A DNA stretch of 64,000 nt from Acidisarcina polymorpha (GTDB lineage: Bacteria; Acidobacteriota; Terriglobia; Terriglobales; Acidobacteriaceae). The DNA lies in the NCBI RefSeq assembly GCF_003330725.1, contig NZ_CP030842.1, positions 1 through 64,000 on the forward strand, read 5' to 3'. This document shows, one piece after another, positions 61,195 through 64,000 of the stretch (the stretch's first letter is position 1; every line of letters starts with the position of its first letter). A program made the translations under genes and the position numbers. The notes below the pieces were generated by a model. That model worked only from the letters and a program-made list of their open reading frames with translations. It was not told the origin of the DNA and made no database searches.

Positions 61195-61448
61195 ATGGCG
61201 AACACCCAAAATGACATCGTGAACACGCCTGTTTTGCGCCTAAATCGACGACTTTGGAGCGAACAGCAAATGGCGCGCCTGCAACAGTATTTTACACAGA
61301 CACCGATTCCGGGGACCAATTTGCCGAACTTCACGCGCAAACTCAAAAGGTCCTGCGGAGGATGGAAGGCTGTGCAACCGGAAAGAATTGTTGCAGGAAG
61401 TCACCACAGTCGGGTCTGCTACGTACTTTTACCTCTACTCCAACGTAG
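61195..61448 (+). pseudogene. Remnant of the gene family at 13.9 kb
   Basis: The frame from ATG 61195 reads NTPVLRLNRRLWSEQQMARL. It then continues in a second frame as TDTDSGDQFAELHAQTQKVL. The joined product resembles the N-terminal half of the protein at 13896-14381 (NSRVLNPLADQQHRAQ; LDTDSAAQFSECHTQTQEVM). One frameshift near 61290. The 3' half is absent or unrecognisable. Confidence 0.5.
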
Positions 61449-62326
61449 GAATGCTAATGGTCCACAAACATACTTTAGACGGATTGACAGCTCGGGTGCC
61501 CAGCGTAAGCTATTCCAAATGCATTGCTGATTGAGACGGCATATTGCTGTCTCCTATGTGCGGAGCTGAGTGCCGTAACCTCTTCTCGGTCGCGGCACTT
61601 GGAGGTACACTCGACCTACCCTAGGCCCCGAAACCGGCTACCTAGAAACTGTGGGACTTTAGAGGAGACCCTACGCACATTAGGAGTAATCAGCAGCATA
61701 GCATTTACTTTGCTAAGCAGTTACCTCCACGTTGCCCCCTCCAGTAAGCTGTGACCTAAATCGCTCACACGGTTAGCTAGGACGTCCGTGACAGTGAGTG
61801 GCAGTCAGGTACACCGTTCGGCTTCAAGAAGTGCGATTTACTAATCCGGTCGCACTAAAATCGGCACCCCGATATCATCCGTTGCTATCAGCCACTTTCC
61901 CTCTACCTTGGAAGCTCAGTCACGACAGCGTATCTATTAAACGGCGCAATCCCGCATGTTTGATCAATATTGACCATTCCTAAGCAGATAGTGGGCGTAT
62001 AAGGATCACTCTGGGTGAGACAAATTCTTGAAGCAAGAACTTCGATCATCCGTATTTGGTTCTCAAGGGCGCCACGAAGTCTATAGGTCTAAGAACTACT
62101 TCGAACACTGAACCGACTTTAATCAATGTCGGATGTCCGACATTCCGCATCCAATAAATGATTAGGAGGTTCGACAATCTGCCCATCCTCATCAGGCGTA
62201 ACCTGCTACCGTTGATCCAGACGGCGGTTTTTTGCGATCTGAAGCAAAGGCCTGAATCATGTCAATCTCCTCCTTTCTTCGCTTACTTCCAAATCACGGG
62301 ACGAGTTACTCGGGCACTGCGCTGTC
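61449..62326. other. Gene-poor stretch with second 53-bp repeat
   Basis: No gene can be supported. The dispersed 53-bp element lies at 61945-61997. The end of the stretch leads into the Crp remnant, whose N-terminal part may lie in decayed form from about 62158. Confidence 0.4.
61945..61997. repeat. 53-bp dispersed repeat, copy 2
   Basis: This copy shares TTTGATCAATATTGACCATY with the copy at 63948 and has the same length as both others. It contains the perfect 10-bp palindrome TCAATATTGA. Confidence 0.75.
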
Positions 62327-62976
62327 GTGTCGCTACCTATCAAGACTCCACTTTATAATGCAAACAGGGAGCGGGCGTACGCCTACTTCATGACCTCGGG
62401 AATGGCTTCCGTGGTCGCTTCCACGCAGAGTGGTGCCATTGTCGAAGTGGGCGTGATTGGGCACGAAGGCATAGTGGGAAGCTTCCACATCCTCAGATCG
62501 GCACCGGTTTCAACAGAATCCTTCATTCACCTGGAAGGAACCGGCCTCAAAATTCCCTTGATCGAATTGTGAAAAGCATTTCGTTCCTCCGGAGACACTC
62601 GGAACCGTATCCTCGAATTCGTTCAAGAGCAGGCACTCACGATAAGCCAGATTGCAGGCTGCAATCGTCTCCACGAATCCGAACAGCGGTTGGCTCGTTG
62701 GCTGCTGAGGCCCAGGATCGCACCGAATCGAGCGCTCTCAACTTTACACAAGAGTTTCTGGCGATGATGTTAAGCGCCCAGCGTACGACGGTCACATTCG
62801 TAGCCGGTGCCTTGCAGGAGCGTGGGCTCATCGAGTACTGGAGAGGACACGGTCGAATTCTGGGTCGCGACAAGCTCGAGGTGGCCGCCTGTGACTGTTA
62901 ACAAATCACCAAAACACTGCATGCCAATCTCTTGCAGAGGGCCGTGCCATACCGCGGGATATGCATGCATGGATGA
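62327..62976 (+). pseudogene. Crp/Fnr-family regulator, dead copy 2
   Basis: The frame 62327 reads SLPIKTPLYNANRERAYAYF, MTSGMASVVASTQSGAIVEV and FIHLEGTGLKIPLIEL, then TGA (62570-62572). It continues KAFRSSGDTRNRILEFVQEQ and NRLHESEQRLARWLL. A shift near 62700 gives AQDRTESSALNFTQEFLAMM (HTH), GALQERGLIEYWRGHGRILG and a second stop (TAA at 62899-62901). Three lesions. It is a different subgroup from copy 1, and is close to the truncated gene at 7.1 kb. Confidence 0.82.
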
Positions 62977-63069
62977 GACCTTCCACCAAAAAGATAAAAC
63001 AGGCTGGAGGCTCCGGAGTGTGTCGAACGTCCTTCCGCGCTGTTGCTTCAGAGGTCAGGAAAGGGCCCC

Positions 63070-63525
63070 ATGTTACCGATTATCAAACGATTCCATGACA
63101 CCGCTGAGAACGACGCGAACCTCTTGCAGGCGGTCCGCCGCAAAGACCAGCAAGCGATGGTCACCATCTTTGACCGCTACGCGTCAGTAGTTTATACAGT
63201 GGCTCTTGGAATCATGGAGGATCACGCGGCGGCGGAAGATGTGATGCAGGAGGTCCTTTTTCAGGTTTGGACTGGATCGCAAACTATGAATGCGCACGGC
63301 GTTCCATTTGGGGTTTGGCTGGTATGCGTGACTCGCAGTCGGGCTCTTGATGCCTCTCGTAAGTGTCGTCGTTCTATTCCGAGAGAACAAGGGGTCCCGG
63401 GGTCAGCGGTGAACCCAGCTGAAGAAGTTGCATATAACTCGCCCGATTTCACGAGTCGGCAGGTCAACAAGAAATCTAGCGCCGTGTTGATCGAACTGGT
63501 GACCAATGATGATGCGTCTCGATGA
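63070..63525 (+). CDS. ECF sigma factor, C-terminally truncated
   Basis: From ATG 63070 this gives 151 residues. Region 2 is clear: DANLLQAVRRKDQQAMVTIF, DRYASVVYTVALGIMEDHAA and AEDVMQEVLFQVW. After ALDASRKCRRSIPREQGVPG a region-4 helix-turn-helix should follow; instead about 40 unrelated residues lead to the stop. Without region 4 it cannot recognise -35 elements. It is probably a truncated gene. The stop overlaps the next tiny ORF. Confidence 0.75.
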   Translation: MLPIIKRFHDTAENDANLLQAVRRKDQQAMVTIFDRYASVVYTVALGIMEDHAAAEDVMQEVLFQVWTGSQTMNAHGVPFGVWLVCVTRSRALDASRKCRRSIPREQGVPGSAVNPAEEVAYNSPDFTSRQVNKKSSAVLIELVTNDDASR

Positions 63526-63581
63526 GCGCGTTGGTCTACCTGCTACTGATAGTGTCACTGCTGTTCGGGGTCTACTTCTGA
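63522..63581 (+). CDS. 19-residue hydrophobic peptide ORF
   Basis: MSALVYLLLIVSLLFGVYF starts at ATG 63522, overlapping the sigma stop (ATGA). It is one membrane segment, like a KdpF-type small peptide, but no transport genes follow. It may be the end of a deleted gene. Confidence 0.3.
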   Translation: MSALVYLLLIVSLLFGVYF

Positions 63582-64000
63582 CCTTGCCCTCAGAATGCGT
63601 ACCCCGTATTCGGTAATCAGAACTGGTGGCAGAGTTGCTTGTTTCGAGATATGACGAACCATGCCTTCATAGGGCGCTCTGGCCTTATCTCATTTGGCCC
63701 AAGGTCCCGAAGCCGGTGCACTTTAACCTCAACGACCTCTAAGTGAGGGCGACGGCAGCAAAGGCGAAAGGTCAAAGAGCTTCCTCAACTATTCGAGGCG
63801 AGTTGAAGGTCAATGGCGTTTAAGCTGCCGATCTCAAATTGCGGCGCTACACTCCAGCGATCTCCCTTAACAATTCATCGAAGCTGGTGGAGCCTTCTTT
63901 CGAAGGATTCAGTGGCTTGCCCGGCCAGGTACATAGCTCAACCGGGACAGCATCCCGGATGTTTGATCAATATTGACCATCCCCCAGCAGATTTAGAGCG
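63582..64000. other. Gene-poor end of the window
   Basis: No gene seen. The third 53-bp repeat occupies the last bases. Confidence 0.4.
63948..64000. repeat. 53-bp dispersed repeat, copy 3
   Basis: This is the third copy. From TTTGATC onward it agrees with copy 2, and from the C-run onward with copy 1. It ends at the window edge, so it may continue into a larger element. Confidence 0.75.

Noticed and set aside
1-64000. tRNA or rRNA genes
   Set aside because: I looked for cloverleaf-type signatures and conserved rRNA words by eye and found none. A covariance search would be decisive.

Overview
The gene content points to a soil acidobacterium of the Terriglobia/Acidobacteriaceae type (Granulicella, Edaphobacter or Terriglobus-like). 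This is an inference from family composition, not from a marker gene. The supporting families are paired DUF1800/DUF1501 proteins, an SBBP/Ig surface protein, a ligand-propeller histidine kinase with a NarL-type regulator, a lipoprotein with a PQQ-like propeller, a characteristic Crp/Fnr subfamily, YidB, DUF2382 and DUF3147 proteins. The left end is a plasmid backbone, so the window most likely comes from a plasmid or megaplasmid.

Layout. 0-4.6 kb is a replicon core: a coupled parA/partner pair reading out of the left edge, a centromere-like array of 12-bp TTACG units, an RHH-like small protein, an iteron origin with a 22-bp phased array, and a RepA-type initiator followed by a terminator. 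4.6-7.5 kb is decayed mobilisation DNA: a TraK-like gene, two 20-bp-period repeats, a relaxase remnant and a Crp/Fnr gene without its DNA-binding end. 8-12.5 kb holds a secreted PQQ-propeller lipoprotein and small hypotheticals. 12.6-21.2 kb is a stress and envelope island: YidB, DUF3761, a pseudo-receiver, a soluble histidine kinase, a YciE-type ferritin-like protein, three DUF2382 proteins around an OmpA protein, two DUF3147 membrane proteins and inorganic pyrophosphatase.

21-27.5 kb is accessory: a CGNR zinc-finger remnant, a HigBA-type toxin-antitoxin pair, a frameshifted resolvase, an alpha-hydroxy-acid oxidase, and a GntR gene whose 5' end was removed by an IS6-family element. 27.6-35.5 kb carries DUF3300 (truncated) and DUF4239 genes, then a tight minus-strand operon (PLD, DUF481, serine hydrolase, DUF4832) and an MsbA-like ABC exporter. 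36-42.6 kb holds two response regulators, the propeller kinase and a GH28-like protein. 43-51 kb has a four-helix-bundle protein, an IS6 relic, two further IS6-family elements, the SBBP protein and a broken resolvase/HNH pair. 51-57.6 kb has a GAF-GGDEF gene with a late frameshift and the DUF1501/DUF1800 pair. 58-64 kb is mostly a gene graveyard: two dead Crp/Fnr genes, a second relaxase remnant, a relative of the 13.9-kb gene, a kinase fragment and a truncated ECF sigma factor, with intact MmcQ/YjbR and receiver genes between them.

How the pieces fit. The replication and partition block looks complete and functional. The conjugation and mobilisation block looks dead. Large parts of the rest were joined by IS6-family activity: two elements have clear ends but no matching 8-bp target duplications, and genes end or begin abruptly next to IS DNA. 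Several remnants in the last 6 kb are relatives of genes or remnants in the first 16 kb. The most interesting unexplained items are the origin/centromere architecture, a 53-bp element present three times, a small uncharacterised protein family found twice beside IS6 ends, and a perfect 14-bp hairpin enclosing a start codon.
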